A DNA stretch of 64,000 nt from assembly GCF_015689335.1 (NCBI RefSeq), contig NZ_CP065053.1:1240001-1304000 (forward strand). Direction: 5' to 3'. Below are positions 15,504 to 25,306 of the stretch, piece after piece; within the stretch, counting starts at the first letter, position 1, and each line of letters opens with the position of its first letter. The notes below the pieces were generated by a model. The model was not told the origin of the DNA. It did no database searches and saw nothing but the letters and a program-made list of their open reading frames with translations. The DNA comes from Massilia antarctica. GTDB lineage: Bacteria; Pseudomonadota; Gammaproteobacteria; Burkholderiales; Burkholderiaceae_D. Both the position numbers and the translations under genes were made by a program.

Positions 15504-18500
15504 TTACGCCGCCACCGGCGCCGCGTTGGTCGCCTCGGACAAGGCCCACACGTCCAGCATCGCCTGTTCCAGGTCGACCGCCGGCGCGTAACCCGACAGG
15601 CCCATCGTGTTGGTCACCACTTCAACCGCTTCGAGGGTGTCGCTGCCATCGCTGGAACGGGCCAGCACTTGCTGCAACAGGCGTTGCTGGGTGCGGCGCA
15701 GTGCCTGCATCGCGTAGTTGCGCAGCTGCTCCTGCGACTTGCTGTGCGGCGCGAGCTTGAGGCCGCGTTCCAGGGTATCGATGCCGGCCTGGCCGCGCAG
15801 TGCCATCCCCACCTGCAGGAATTGGGCGAGGCTCATGCCCGTCGGACGGTTGACCGACACCGCAGCGAACAGGAAGGTGGCCACGGCTTCGATCGCGTCG
15901 ACCGCTTTCCAGGCTTGCGTGAACGAGGCAGGCAGGGACACGAAAGCGTCGGCATCGGCGGTTGCCGGCATCAGCTGCTTGAGCATGTCCGGCTGGGCGA
16001 ACAGGCGTGACAGTTCTTCCATGCCGCCCGCGGCGCCTGGTGCCGACAGCACGCCTTCGACGATGGCCTTGAACAGCACGCGGGTGCGCGCATCGACCTT
16101 GACCGAGACGGCGCGCGGCACGCTCAAGGCATCCGCATCGAGGGCGGCGAAGATCGGCGCCAGGTGCAGCGCGGACCACGACTGGCCCCAGGCCTTGACC
16201 ACTTCGGTCTCGTCGACCTGGTGGGCGCTAGCGAGGTCGCGGATCATCAGCGGGCCGCAGCGGTTGACCGATTCATTGGCCAGCACGGTCGCCAGGATCG
16301 CATTGGCCAGCGGGTGCGCCAGCGCGTTACGGGTGGCGACCAGCTGCGCCGGGAAGTAAGGCTTGAGCACCGATTCGGCCCAGCTCAGTTCCGTCAGCGG
16401 CAGCGCGGCCAGCAGGCGCTTGAAGCGGTTCTTGACGTTGGCGATCACCACCGCCAGTTCCGGCGCGGTCAATCCTGCGCCCAGCGCTTTGCGGCGTTGC
16501 AGTTCGGCGTCCGTCGGCAACTGTTCCAGTTCGCGCGAAAGCGCACCTTCGGCTTCGAGGCTGGTGATCAGCGCGGCGTAACCGTCGACCACCGCAGGGT
16601 CCACCTGGGCCTGCACTTCGCGCACCAGCAGGTGGGTTTGCAGGGAGTTATCGCGCAGGACCAGGTCTTCGATGTCCAGGGTCATCTCGTTCAGGATGCG
16701 GTTGCGGTCAGCTTCCGGCAGTTCACCGGCATTGACTTCCGTGTCGAGCCAGATCTTGACGTTCACTTCATGGTCCGAGCAATCCACGCCGGCCGAGTTG
16801 TCGATCGCATCGGTGAAGATGCGGCCACCGGCCAGGGCGAATTCGATACGGCCGTTCTGGGTCGCACCCAGGTTGCCGCCTTCGGACACCACCTTGCAGC
16901 GCAGCTGGTTGCCGTCGACGCGGATATTGTCGTTGGCGCGGTCCTTGACCTGGGCATGGGTTTCGGTCGATGCCTTGATGTAGGTACCGATGCCGCCGTT
17001 GTAGAACAGGTCCACCGGCGCGAGCAGGATGCGGTGCATCAGTTCTTCAGGCGGCAGCACGGTTTCGGCGATATCGAGCGCGGCGCGCACTTGCGGCGAG
17101 AGCTCGATCGAACGGGCGTTGCGCGGGAACACGCCGCCGCCCGCCGAAATCAGGTCCTTGTTGTAGTCTTCCCACGACGAGCGTGGCAGCGCGAACATGC
17201 GCTCGCGCTCGGCGAACGAGGTGACGACGTCCGGAGTCGGATCGAGGAAAATGTGGCGATGGTCGAACGCGGCCAGCACTTTCAGTTGGCGCGACAGCAG
17301 CACGCCGTTACCGAACACGTCGCCCGACATGTCGCCCACACCGACCATGGTGATCGGGGTGGTGTTCATATCGTGGTCCATCTCGTAGAAGTGGCGCTTG
17401 ACCGCTTCGAACGCGCCCTTGGCGGTGATGCCCATTTTCTTGTGGTCGTAACCGTTCGAGCCGCCCGACGCGAATGCGTCGCCCAGCCAGAAGCCGCGCT
17501 TGACCGCGATGCTGTTGGCGATGTCCGAAAAAGTAGCGGTGCCCTTGTCGGCGGCCACCACCAGGTACGGATCGTCCTGGTCGTAGCGTACCGTGTCGCT
17601 TGGGGGCACGATGGCGCCGCGCACGCGGTTGTCGGTCACTTCCAGCAGGCTGGAAATGAACAGGCGGTAGACTGCTTCGCCTTCAGCGGCGATGGTTTCG
17701 CGCACGGCATCCTTCGGCATCTGCTTGCAGACAAAACCGCCCTTGGAACCGGCCGGCACGATGACCGCGTTCTTGACCATCTGCGCCTTGACCAGGCCGA
17801 GGACTTCGGTGCGGTAGTCTTCCATGCGGTCCGACCAGCGCAAACCGCCGCGGGCCACCGGGCCGCCGCGCAGGTGCACGCCTTCGAAGCGGCGCGAGAA
17901 CACGAAAATCTCGCGGTAAGGACGCGGTTCCGGTACCAGCGCCAGGCTGCTGGTGTCGAACTTGAAGATGATCTTGTCGCCTTGCTGATCGTTCTGGAAG
18001 TAGTTGGTACGCACGGTGGCCAGGATCAGGTCGACCAGGGCGGCGACGATTTCCTCGGTGTCGGCGTGGTTGACGGCGGCCAGGCGCGTCTTGATGGCGG
18101 CGATGCGCTCGGCCGCGGCCAGGCGCTGTTCTTCGGGCACGGATGGATCGAAGCGCTGCAGGAAGCCTTCGACCAGTTCCTTGACCAGCACCGGCTGGCG
18201 GCGCAGGGTGTCGGCCATGTAGCGCAGCGAGAATTTGCTGCCGGTCTGGCGCCAGTAGCTGATGTAGGCGCGGATCAGCTGCACTTCGCGCATGCGCAAG
18301 CCGCCTTCGATCACCAGGCCGTTCATGCGGCCGTCTTCGGCTTCGTTGTTGAACAGCGAGGCAAACAATTCCTGCGCCACTGTCACGACGTTCGGCTTGG
18401 CCAGCTTGGCCGCGCTTTCGGCGTCGACCGCCAGGCTGGTGACGAAATGGCGGCTGCCATCGGCAACGGCGATCGCGTACGTCTGTTCGCGGTCGATGGC

Positions 18501-20204
18501 AACGCCCGCGTTATGCAGCGCCGGCAGGATGCGCGACAGCGACGGCACGCCGTCCACCGAGTACAGGCGGATGGTGGCGCTGCCGGCGTCGTCGGACTCC
18601 ACACGCACCGACACGCGGCCGGCGTGGCCGTCGTGCAGGATGGCGTTCAGGTCGCGGAAGGCGACGGCCGGCGCGGTGGCGCTGACGTAGTTGACCGGCA
18701 AGGTGGAGCAAAGCTTGCGCAGGGTGCTGCGGGTCGGCACATCGAACACGTTGTCGGTCAGGGCGGCGAACTTGTCGTGCCAGCCGTCGAGCACCGACAG
18801 GAGCGGCTGCTGGATATCGGTTTCGAGGTCGAGCGGATTGCGCGCGGCGTGGGCGATCAGGTACACGCGGGCCAGCGGGCCGTCGGCCACCAGGGTTTGC
18901 GAACGCACGTCGGTCGCGCCCGAGCTTTCTTTCAACGCGTGGGCCAGGCTGGCGGCGACGCTGGCGCTGTAACGCTCGCGCGGCATGTAGACCAGCACAT
19001 TGAGGTGGCGCGCGTAGACGTCGCGGCGCGCGAACACCTTGGCGCGCGGCTGCTTGTACAGCGACACGACCGAGCTGCACACCTGCGACAGCCATTCCGG
19101 ATCGGCTTCCAGCGCTTCGGTGCGCGGCAGCGATTCGAGGATTTCGAGGAATTTCTCGGCGCGGAAGCCTTCCTGGCGCACGCCGGCCAGGCTCAGGACC
19201 TTGGCCACGCGGCCGCGCGCGAACGGCAGGCGCGCCAGCGGGGTGGCGGTGGCGGCGCGGGTGAACAGGCCGACGAAGCAATGCTCGCCACGGATATTGC
19301 CCTGCGCGTCGGTGTCGCGCACGCCGATGAAGTCGAGCGGCTGGTCGCGGTGCAAGGTGCCTTCGACGTCGGCCTTGACGATCGACAGCGCATCTAGCCG
19401 CTTGGACAGGGTATCGAAGTCGCCCGGGATGTTGGCCAGGCAGGTGCCGTAGACCGGGTGCGAGGTATCCTGCAGCACGCCGATGCGGCTCGGGATATCG
19501 CGTTCGAGTTCGCGCTCGCCGGCCTTGACGACGTAGTAAGCGTAGCCGAACGGCTCGAAGCCTTCGTTCTTGGCCCACTCGAGGAAGGCAGCGACTTCCT
19601 GGCCTTCGGTGCCGTTGGCGGCGGCTGCCGCGGCCACGGCGGTCAGGCGGTCGCCCATCGCGACGGAATCGCGGCGCACCACGGCGGCGTCGCGCGCCAC
19701 CATCTGCAGCTTGGCGACCAATGCGGCCAGTTCGTCGGCGCCCAGGTCTTCGGCCAGCAGGCACAGGACCACGGATTCGAGCGGTGCGCCGGCTTCGCCG
19801 ACGGCGACGGCGGTGCCATTGGCATCGCGGCGCACGGCCAGTACGGAATTCATCACGCCGTTGACGGCCACGCGCTGCTTGCGCATCGCCATGACGATCG
19901 AATCGACCAGGTAAGGCATGTCGTCGTTGAGGATCAGCAGGGCGGTCGCTTGCGCGCCGCGGCCGTCGGAGTAGCGCAGCTGTGCGATCTGGCAGCCGGC
20001 GGCGGTGCGCCGGGCCGCTTGCGTAAAGCCGTCGCGCAGGACCGGCGCCAGGCTGTCCGGCGACGTGCCCGCGAGGTCTTCGTCGTCGAGCGAGCCGAGC
20101 CAGGCGGTGATCAGGGCCGACACCTGGCCGCCGTCGGCGGAAGGCTGGCTCGCATTGATCAGGTCCAGCGTCTGTTTACGCAAATCTTGTGGCATCTGTT
20201 TCAT
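15504..20204 (-). CDS. gdhB: large NAD-specific glutamate dehydrogenase (GdhB type)
   Basis: The product has 1,566 residues, matching the 180-kDa-class NAD-GDH. It oxidatively deaminates glutamate to 2-oxoglutarate and ammonium. The catalytic core lies at about residues 790-1200: GGLRWSDRMEDYRTEVLGLVKAQ, NAVIVPAGSKGGFV with the catalytic lysine region, and VGVGDMSGDVFGNG for NAD binding. Long N- and C-terminal regulatory domains flank it. The start is ATG 20204 with GGAG upstream. In Pseudomonas gdhB is controlled by ArgR but is not described as inside the aru operon; here it sits between astB and astE, so arginine-derived glutamate can be fed straight into the TCA cycle. Confidence 0.95.
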   Translation of the reverse strand: MKQMPQDLRKQTLDLINASQPSADGGQVSALITAWLGSLDDEDLAGTSPDSLAPVLRDGFTQAARRTAAGCQIAQLRYSDGRGAQATALLILNDDMPYLVDSIVMAMRKQRVAVNGVMNSVLAVRRDANGTAVAVGEAGAPLESVVLCLLAEDLGADELAALVAKLQMVARDAAVVRRDSVAMGDRLTAVAAAAAANGTEGQEVAAFLEWAKNEGFEPFGYAYYVVKAGERELERDIPSRIGVLQDTSHPVYGTCLANIPGDFDTLSKRLDALSIVKADVEGTLHRDQPLDFIGVRDTDAQGNIRGEHCFVGLFTRAATATPLARLPFARGRVAKVLSLAGVRQEGFRAEKFLEILESLPRTEALEADPEWLSQVCSSVVSLYKQPRAKVFARRDVYARHLNVLVYMPRERYSASVAASLAHALKESSGATDVRSQTLVADGPLARVYLIAHAARNPLDLETDIQQPLLSVLDGWHDKFAALTDNVFDVPTRSTLRKLCSTLPVNYVSATAPAVAFRDLNAILHDGHAGRVSVRVESDDAGSATIRLYSVDGVPSLSRILPALHNAGVAIDREQTYAIAVADGSRHFVTSLAVDAESAAKLAKPNVVTVAQELFASLFNNEAEDGRMNGLVIEGGLRMREVQLIRAYISYWRQTGSKFSLRYMADTLRRQPVLVKELVEGFLQRFDPSVPEEQRLAAAERIAAIKTRLAAVNHADTEEIVAALVDLILATVRTNYFQNDQQGDKIIFKFDTSSLALVPEPRPYREIFVFSRRFEGVHLRGGPVARGGLRWSDRMEDYRTEVLGLVKAQMVKNAVIVPAGSKGGFVCKQMPKDAVRETIAAEGEAVYRLFISSLLEVTDNRVRGAIVPPSDTVRYDQDDPYLVVAADKGTATFSDIANSIAVKRGFWLGDAFASGGSNGYDHKKMGITAKGAFEAVKRHFYEMDHDMNTTPITMVGVGDMSGDVFGNGVLLSRQLKVLAAFDHRHIFLDPTPDVVTSFAERERMFALPRSSWEDYNKDLISAGGGVFPRNARSIELSPQVRAALDIAETVLPPEELMHRILLAPVDLFYNGGIGTYIKASTETHAQVKDRANDNIRVDGNQLRCKVVSEGGNLGATQNGRIEFALAGGRIFTDAIDNSAGVDCSDHEVNVKIWLDTEVNAGELPEADRNRILNEMTLDIEDLVLRDNSLQTHLLVREVQAQVDPAVVDGYAALITSLEAEGALSRELEQLPTDAELQRRKALGAGLTAPELAVVIANVKNRFKRLLAALPLTELSWAESVLKPYFPAQLVATRNALAHPLANAILATVLANESVNRCGPLMIRDLASAHQVDETEVVKAWGQSWSALHLAPIFAALDADALSVPRAVSVKVDARTRVLFKAIVEGVLSAPGAAGGMEELSRLFAQPDMLKQLMPATADADAFVSLPASFTQAWKAVDAIEAVATFLFAAVSVNRPTGMSLAQFLQVGMALRGQAGIDTLERGLKLAPHSKSQEQLRNYAMQALRRTQQRLLQQVLARSSDGSDTLEAVEVVTNTMGLSGYAPAVDLEQAMLDVWALSEATNAAPVAA

Positions 20205-20282
20205 CGTTGCTTCTCCGTTGCTTGGTTTGTATTCCATCGGTCCGGCGCCAGCTCATGGCGGCGTGTTCGCGATTTGCAGGTA

Positions 20283-20298
20283 GGCGGGTTTACCCGCC
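20283..20298. other. small intercistronic hairpin between astB and gdhB
   Basis: GGCGGG and CCCGCC pair over a 4-base loop in the roughly 125-bp gap. There is no T-run on the minus strand, so it is more likely an mRNA processing or stability element than a terminator. Confidence 0.4.
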
Positions 20299-20330
20299 CA
20301 AATAGGGGGCACCGTCCGGCTGGCGGTATT

Positions 20331-21674
20331 CTACGTCAGGTCGTACAGGCCGGGCAGTCCCAGGATGCGGCTCAATTCCTCCAGCGCGGCGCTGCATTCG
20401 AGCGCCAGCTGGGGGTCGGCCAGGTCTTTCGGTTCGAGGTGGTCGCGGTAGTATTTACCTACCCACGCGACCAGGGTGTCGTACAGCGCCTCGGTCATGA
20501 TCACGCCCTGGTGCATGGCCGCGATTTCCGCCCCGGTGAGCGCCACGCGCAGGCGCAGGCAGGCAGGGCCGCCGCCGTTGCGCATGCTCTGGCGCAGGTC
20601 GAAGTGAATCAGCTCGTCGACCGGGCCGCCGCTGGCGACCAGTTCTTCGAGATAGCGCGCCACGGCACGGTTTTCCTGGCATTCCTGGGGAATGACCAGC
20701 GCCATCGTGCCGTCAGGCTTGGTGAGCAGCTGGCTGTTGAACAGGTAGCTGGCTACCGCGTCGCCCACCGCCACCACCTGGCTGTCCACGCGGATCGCGG
20801 TCAGCTCGGCCTCGACACACGCCAGCGCATTCCTGAGCGAGTTCAATACCGCGCCCTCGTCGTGGAAGGCTTGCTCGTGATAGAACAGCACATTGCCGTT
20901 ACCGACCGCGATGACGTCGTTGTGGAACACGCCCTGGTCGATCACGTCCGGGTTCTGCGAGGCGAACACGGTGCGCGCCGAGTCCAGTCCGTGCAGGCGC
21001 GCGATGGCTTGCGACGCTTCCAGGGTTTGGCGGGCCGGGTACTTTTTAGGCGCCGGCGCGGACGGATCGAATTCGACACGGCCATAGGTGAAGAACTCGA
21101 CGCCCTTGCCGCCGTGAGTGGCGCAAAAACGCGTGTGGTTGGCCGCGCCTTCGTCGCCAAAGGCCGACGTTGGCGGTAGCGCTTCGTGCACGGCGAAATG
21201 GCGCTCGTCGGCAAACAGCGCGCGCAGGGTGCGGGTCGATTGCAGATGCTCTTCCGAGCGGTGCAGCTTGTTATTCAGGTTGGCCGCCGTGAAGTGCGCG
21301 CGGCCATCGAAGGTGTCCGCCGACGGGCTGACCGTGGCCGCGTTGGCGGTCCACATGGGCGAGGCCGAGTAGGCGCAGGCCAGGATGACGGGCGACTCGC
21401 GGTAGGCACGCGCCAGCACGTCGGCGTCGGTGCCGGTAAAACCGATGCGGCGCAGCAGGCGGAAGTTGGGACGCGCCTGCGGCGGCATGACCGCCTGTGC
21501 AAAGCCGCGCGCGGCCAGTTCGCGCATCTTGGCCAGGCCTTGCAGGGCCGCCTCGCGCGGGTTCGACGCGCTCTTCACATTGCTGAAAGAGGCGACGTTG
21601 CCGAACGACAGACCGGCGTAGTTATGGCTCGGCCCGACCAGGCCATCGAAGTTGAATTCGCGTGCGCTCTGCAT
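20331..21674 (-). CDS. astB: N-succinylarginine dihydrolase (AST pathway step 2)
   Basis: This 447-residue amidinotransferase-fold enzyme hydrolyses N-succinylarginine to N-succinylornithine, CO2 and ammonia. Recognisable features are the N-terminal [16 protein letters not shown], the [14 protein letters not shown] segment with the catalytic His, and the C-terminal [14 protein letters not shown] with the nucleophilic Cys. The start at 21674 lies 8 bp after the astD stop. Confidence 0.95.
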   Translation of the reverse strand: MQSAREFNFDGLVGPSHNYAGLSFGNVASFSNVKSASNPREAALQGLAKMRELAARGFAQAVMPPQARPNFRLLRRIGFTGTDADVLARAYRESPVILACAYSASPMWTANAATVSPSADTFDGRAHFTAANLNNKLHRSEEHLQSTRTLRALFADERHFAVHEALPPTSAFGDEGAANHTRFCATHGGKGVEFFTYGRVEFDPSAPAPKKYPARQTLEASQAIARLHGLDSARTVFASQNPDVIDQGVFHNDVIAVGNGNVLFYHEQAFHDEGAVLNSLRNALACVEAELTAIRVDSQVVAVGDAVASYLFNSQLLTKPDGTMALVIPQECQENRAVARYLEELVASGGPVDELIHFDLRQSMRNGGGPACLRLRVALTGAEIAAMHQGVIMTEALYDTLVAWVGKYYRDHLEPKDLADPQLALECSAALEELSRILGLPGLYDLT

Positions 21675-21682
21675 GGTGGATC

Positions 21683-23164
21683 CTAGAAAGTGAGGCCGGG
21701 CGACAGCTTGGCCGGCATGTCAAGTTCGCTCGTTTCGATCGAAGCGACCGGGTAGGCGCAATAGTCGGCCGCGTAGTAGGCGCTCGGGCGATGATTGCCC
21801 GACTTGCCCACGCCGCCGAACGGCGCGCTGCTGGCGGCGCCCGTGGTCGGGCGGTTCCAGTTGACGATGCCGGCGCGTGCCTGCACCGAGAACTGCTTCC
21901 ACAGCGCTTCGTCGTTCGACAGCAGCGCAGCGGCCAGGCCGAATTCGGTGGCGTTGGCGACCTTGACGGCGCTGGCGAAATCCTTGACGCGGATGATTTG
22001 CAGCAGCGGGCCAAACCACTCTTCGTCCGCAATGCCGGTGGCGTTGGTGACGTCGACGATGCCGGCCGTGACAAAACCGGCGTTCGGGTCGAGCTGCTTC
22101 ATTTGCAGCAGTACGGTACCGCCCTTGGCGGCCATGTCGGCCTGCGCCTGCACCAGGCGCGCCGCCACGGCGCTCGATACAACAGGCCCCATGAACGGTT
22201 GCGGTTCGGCGTTGGACGCGCCCACGGTCAGGGTGGATGCGACTTCAACCAGGCGTTTCACGAATGCTTCGCCGGCCGGGCTATCCTGCACCACCAGGCG
22301 GCGCGCGCAGGTGCAGCGCTGGCCGGCCGAGATAAACGCCGACATCACGGCGTGATGCACGGCGGCGTCGACATCCTTGACGTCCCACACCACCAGCGGA
22401 TTGTTACCGCCCATTTCCAGCGCCAGCATCTTGCCCGGCTGGCCGCCGAACTGCTTGTGCAGCGCCACGCCGGTCTGGCAGCTTCCGGTAAAGAGCACGC
22501 CGTCGAGGCCCGCATCCTGGCCCAGCGCGACGCCGGTATTGCGCCCGCCGTTGACCAGGTTGATCACGCCGGCAGGCACGCCGGCCTGCTGCCACAGCTG
22601 CACGGTTTTAATCGCCGTGCGCGGCGCGTACTCGCTCGGCTTGAACACCACCGTGTTACCGGCGATGAGGGCCGGGACGATATGCCCGTTCGGCAGGTGG
22701 CCGGGGAAGTTATACGGCCCGAACACGCCGAACACGCCATGCGGGCGGTGACGCAGCACGGCATTGCCGTCGGCGACCTTGGCCGCCACTTCGCCGGTGC
22801 GCGCGCCGTAGGCCTGCACCGAGATATCGACCTTGTTGGCCATGGTGGCCACTTCGGTACGGGCTTCCCACAGCGGCTTGCCGACTTCTTCGGAAATGGT
22901 TTGCGCCAGGTCCTCGGCATTGGCCTTGAGCAGGTCGCGGAAGCGGCCGCACAGGGCGATGCGTTCATAGAGCGGGGTCAATGCCCAGGCGTCGAAAGCG
23001 GCACGCGCGGCCTGCACGGCGCGCGCCACGTCGTCGGCGGTGGACTCCAGGCTGCGCCAGGTCTGCTTGCCGGTGGACGGGTCGATGGTGACAAGTTCAG
23101 CACCGCTGCCGGCCAGCCACTCGCCGTTGACGAAGTTACTTACTACGTTACTCGAATCAGACAT
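21683..23164 (-). CDS. astD: succinylglutamate-semialdehyde dehydrogenase (AST pathway step 4)
   Basis: This aldehyde dehydrogenase of about 493 residues oxidises N-succinylglutamate semialdehyde with [18 protein letters not shown] is the cofactor entry region, LEMGGNNPL holds the catalytic Glu and [11 protein letters not shown] the catalytic Cys. Two start codons are possible, 23170 and 23164; AAGGA is better spaced for 23164. Either overlaps the end of aruG, indicating translational coupling. Confidence 0.95.
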   Translation of the reverse strand: MSDSSNVVSNFVNGEWLAGSGAELVTIDPSTGKQTWRSLESTADDVARAVQAARAAFDAWALTPLYERIALCGRFRDLLKANAEDLAQTISEEVGKPLWEARTEVATMANKVDISVQAYGARTGEVAAKVADGNAVLRHRPHGVFGVFGPYNFPGHLPNGHIVPALIAGNTVVFKPSEYAPRTAIKTVQLWQQAGVPAGVINLVNGGRNTGVALGQDAGLDGVLFTGSCQTGVALHKQFGGQPGKMLALEMGGNNPLVVWDVKDVDAAVHHAVMSAFISAGQRCTCARRLVVQDSPAGEAFVKRLVEVASTLTVGASNAEPQPFMGPVVSSAVAARLVQAQADMAAKGGTVLLQMKQLDPNAGFVTAGIVDVTNATGIADEEWFGPLLQIIRVKDFASAVKVANATEFGLAAALLSNDEALWKQFSVQARAGIVNWNRPTTGAASSAPFGGVGKSGNHRPSAYYAADYCAYPVASIETSELDMPAKLSPGLTF

Positions 23165-24191
23165 GGACATTTTTCCTTACATTGAGTGACAGCGTGCGAA
23201 CCGTGTCGCCGCCTTGGCAATGCAGCAGCGCCTGTTCGTCCGGGGTCAGGGCGAGCTTGCCCGAGACCGGATTGGCGTGTGCGACGATCATGCGAAAATC
23301 ATTGAGCTTGGTGTTCGAGACCAGCAGCGGGTCGGTGTCCGTCGGGGTGGCGCCGGCATCGACCGTGGCCACCGTGCTGTCGCGCATGGCGCGCAGTTCC
23401 GACACCCGCGCCTGCAGCACCGGGCCGGCGTCGAAAATGTCGACGTAGCCTTCGAAGTGCATGCCTTCCTGCTCCAGCAGGCGGCGCGCGGGGGCGGTCG
23501 ACAGGTGCACCTTGCCGATCACTTCCTGGGCCGATTCGGGCAGGTAGGCTACATACAGCGGCTGGCGCGGCATCAGTTCGGCGATGAAGGACTTCTTGCC
23601 CATCGCCGTCAGATGGTCGACATGGTTGAAATCCATCTTGAAGAAGTGGCGCCCCAGGCCCTCGTAAAACGGCGAGCTGCCGTCTTCCGCCTGGTAGCCG
23701 CGCATTTCGGCGATCAGCTTGGCCGTAAACAGGTGCGGGAACTGGGCGATGAACAGGAAGCGGCTTTTAGAGAGCCACTTGCCGTTGTTCCCGCTGCGGT
23801 AATCCGGATGCAGGAACAGCGAACACAGTTCGGTGGCGCCGGTCAGGTCGTTCGACAGGTACAAGGTGTCCATGCGCGTGAACACATCGAGTTCGCGGCT
23901 GGAGTGGACCAGGGTGCCGATGCGGTAGTTATAGAACGGCTCGTCCAGTCCGACCGCGCCCTTGATCGCGCACACGCCGGCCAGGCGCCCGCTGGTGGTG
24001 TCTTCCATCACGAACATGTAGTCGCGCTGTTCGGGCGGGATGGTTTCGGCGAAGGAAGCCACGGCCACCGACACGCGGTCGCCCAGCATCTTGCGGTCGG
24101 GTTTGAGCGTCGTCATGCCGCTGCCGACCTGGCGCGCCAGGTCGATCAGGGCATCCAGATCGGAAGAGTGAATTGCGCGTACAACTAGCAT
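23157..24191 (-). CDS. aruG: arginine N-succinyltransferase, second subunit (AruG/AstA-like)
   Basis: This 344-residue AstA-family acyltransferase begins MLVVRAIHSSDLDALIDLA. Conserved stretches include ELCSLFLHPDYRSGNNGKWLS, the EMRGYQ segment, GLGRHFFKMDF and YVDIFDAGPVLQ. Together with the upstream paralogue it succinylates arginine with succinyl-CoA, as the AruF/AruG heteromer does in Pseudomonas. The ATG lies 11 bp after the previous stop. Which of the two corresponds to AruF or AruG is judged only from gene order. Confidence 0.92.
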   Translation of the reverse strand: MLVVRAIHSSDLDALIDLARQVGSGMTTLKPDRKMLGDRVSVAVASFAETIPPEQRDYMFVMEDTTSGRLAGVCAIKGAVGLDEPFYNYRIGTLVHSSRELDVFTRMDTLYLSNDLTGATELCSLFLHPDYRSGNNGKWLSKSRFLFIAQFPHLFTAKLIAEMRGYQAEDGSSPFYEGLGRHFFKMDFNHVDHLTAMGKKSFIAELMPRQPLYVAYLPESAQEVIGKVHLSTAPARRLLEQEGMHFEGYVDIFDAGPVLQARVSELRAMRDSTVATVDAGATPTDTDPLLVSNTKLNDFRMIVAHANPVSGKLALTPDEQALLHCQGGDTVRTLSLNVRKNVHV

Positions 24192-24202
24192 AGGGTTCTC
24201 TT

Positions 24203-25234
24203 TCAGATTCTGACGCAAATAACGTTATCGCCCGGGGCCACCATCAGCGCATCCTGCGCGTCCTGCGGCAGGAAGACGGTATCGCCGCTGTCGGCCGACG
24301 GGCACGAGACGGTGATGGCGCGGAAGTTCTGCTCGTTGCTGGCGGCGACCGCATACGTCACCGGCGGCTCGGACGACATGCCCGCTTCGAGCAGGGCCAC
24401 GCGGCGCGGCATCGAACCGGCAAAGGTGCGCAGCGCGTTCTTGTGGGCTTGCAGGATCGGGCCGCCGTCGAAAATGTCGACGTAATCGTCGGCCTCGAAG
24501 CCTTCCTCGGTCAGCAGGTTGAACGCGAGTTCGCCGTCGCCGTGGATCTGGCCCATGGCCGCCTGGGCGTCGCCCGGCAGCAGCGGCACGTAGACCGGAT
24601 AGTGCGGCATCAGTTCGACGATGAGGGTGCGGTTGCGCGCGCCGCCGATGACCCGTTCGGCCTCGAGGAAATCCATCTTGAAGAATTTGCGGCCCAGCGC
24701 TTCCCAAAACGGCGACTGGCCATTCTTGTCGGTGACGCCGGCCAGCGGCACGAAGAAGCGGTCGCCGAAGCGGTGCGGCGCGAGCACCGCGAACAGCAGG
24801 CGCGCGCGCGACAGCAGGGCCGCTTCCAGGCCCGCCGAACCGCGGTTGGTGACGTAAAAGCCGGACAGCTGGGAGTACGCGGTCAGTTCCGAGCAGAGCG
24901 TCAGCGCATGCACGCTGTGGCTGATATTGAGGTCGCGCGAGACCTGCTGAATGACGTCGTTACGGAACGAAAAATAGGTGCCGTTGGACCCGGCCGACGC
25001 GAAGATCGCGGCGGTGCCGACGATGGCGCGGGTGGCCTGCTGTTCGAGCACGAAGAGGTACGACTCCTCGCTCGGGATGTCGACATGGGCGGCGAAGGAA
25101 GCGATCGAACGTTCGACCGAGGCCGCGATTTTCTCTCGCGTCTTCGGCAAGGTATGCACGCCCGGCATCGTCACTGCTGCCAACGTTTCGAGGGCGTCGA
25201 TATCCGACAGTTCAACCGGACGGACAACAAACAT
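24203..25234 (-). CDS. aruF: arginine/ornithine N-succinyltransferase, first subunit (AruF/AstA-like)
   Basis: This 343-residue paralogue of the next gene begins MFVVRPVELSDIDALETLA, with shared LGRKFFKMDF, MPHYPVYVPLLP and YVDIFDGGPILQAHK. The start at 25234 has AAAGGGA upstream. It is more diverged from the E. coli AstA pattern in the central segment (LSGFYVTNRGSAGLEA instead of LFLHPDYR), as expected for the alpha subunit of a two-subunit enzyme. Pathway step 1. Confidence 0.9.
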   Translation of the reverse strand: MFVVRPVELSDIDALETLAAVTMPGVHTLPKTREKIAASVERSIASFAAHVDIPSEESYLFVLEQQATRAIVGTAAIFASAGSNGTYFSFRNDVIQQVSRDLNISHSVHALTLCSELTAYSQLSGFYVTNRGSAGLEAALLSRARLLFAVLAPHRFGDRFFVPLAGVTDKNGQSPFWEALGRKFFKMDFLEAERVIGGARNRTLIVELMPHYPVYVPLLPGDAQAAMGQIHGDGELAFNLLTEEGFEADDYVDIFDGGPILQAHKNALRTFAGSMPRRVALLEAGMSSEPPVTYAVAASNEQNFRAITVSCPSADSGDTVFLPQDAQDALMVAPGDNVICVRI

Positions 25235-25260
25235 GTGAATTCCCTTTATAGGCAAAGCGT

Positions 25261-25278
25261 GCCGCGGCCGGCCGCGGC
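25261..25278. other. perfect 18-bp palindrome between astC and aruF
   Basis: GCCGCGGCCGGCCGCGGC can form a 7-bp all-GC stem with a 4-base loop in the intercistronic RNA. It has no T-run, so partial termination or protection of the astC part of the transcript is more likely than full termination. Confidence 0.5.
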
Positions 25279-25306
25279 GAGTGCCGGGCCGGCCGTGTCC
25301 AACTGA

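Noticed and set aside
16164..19397. 1,077-codon open frame on the plus strand
   Set aside because: It is antisense to the NAD-glutamate dehydrogenase gene, which has family motifs throughout; the plus-strand product is low-complexity Arg/Gln/His-rich, typical of GC-rich shadow frames.
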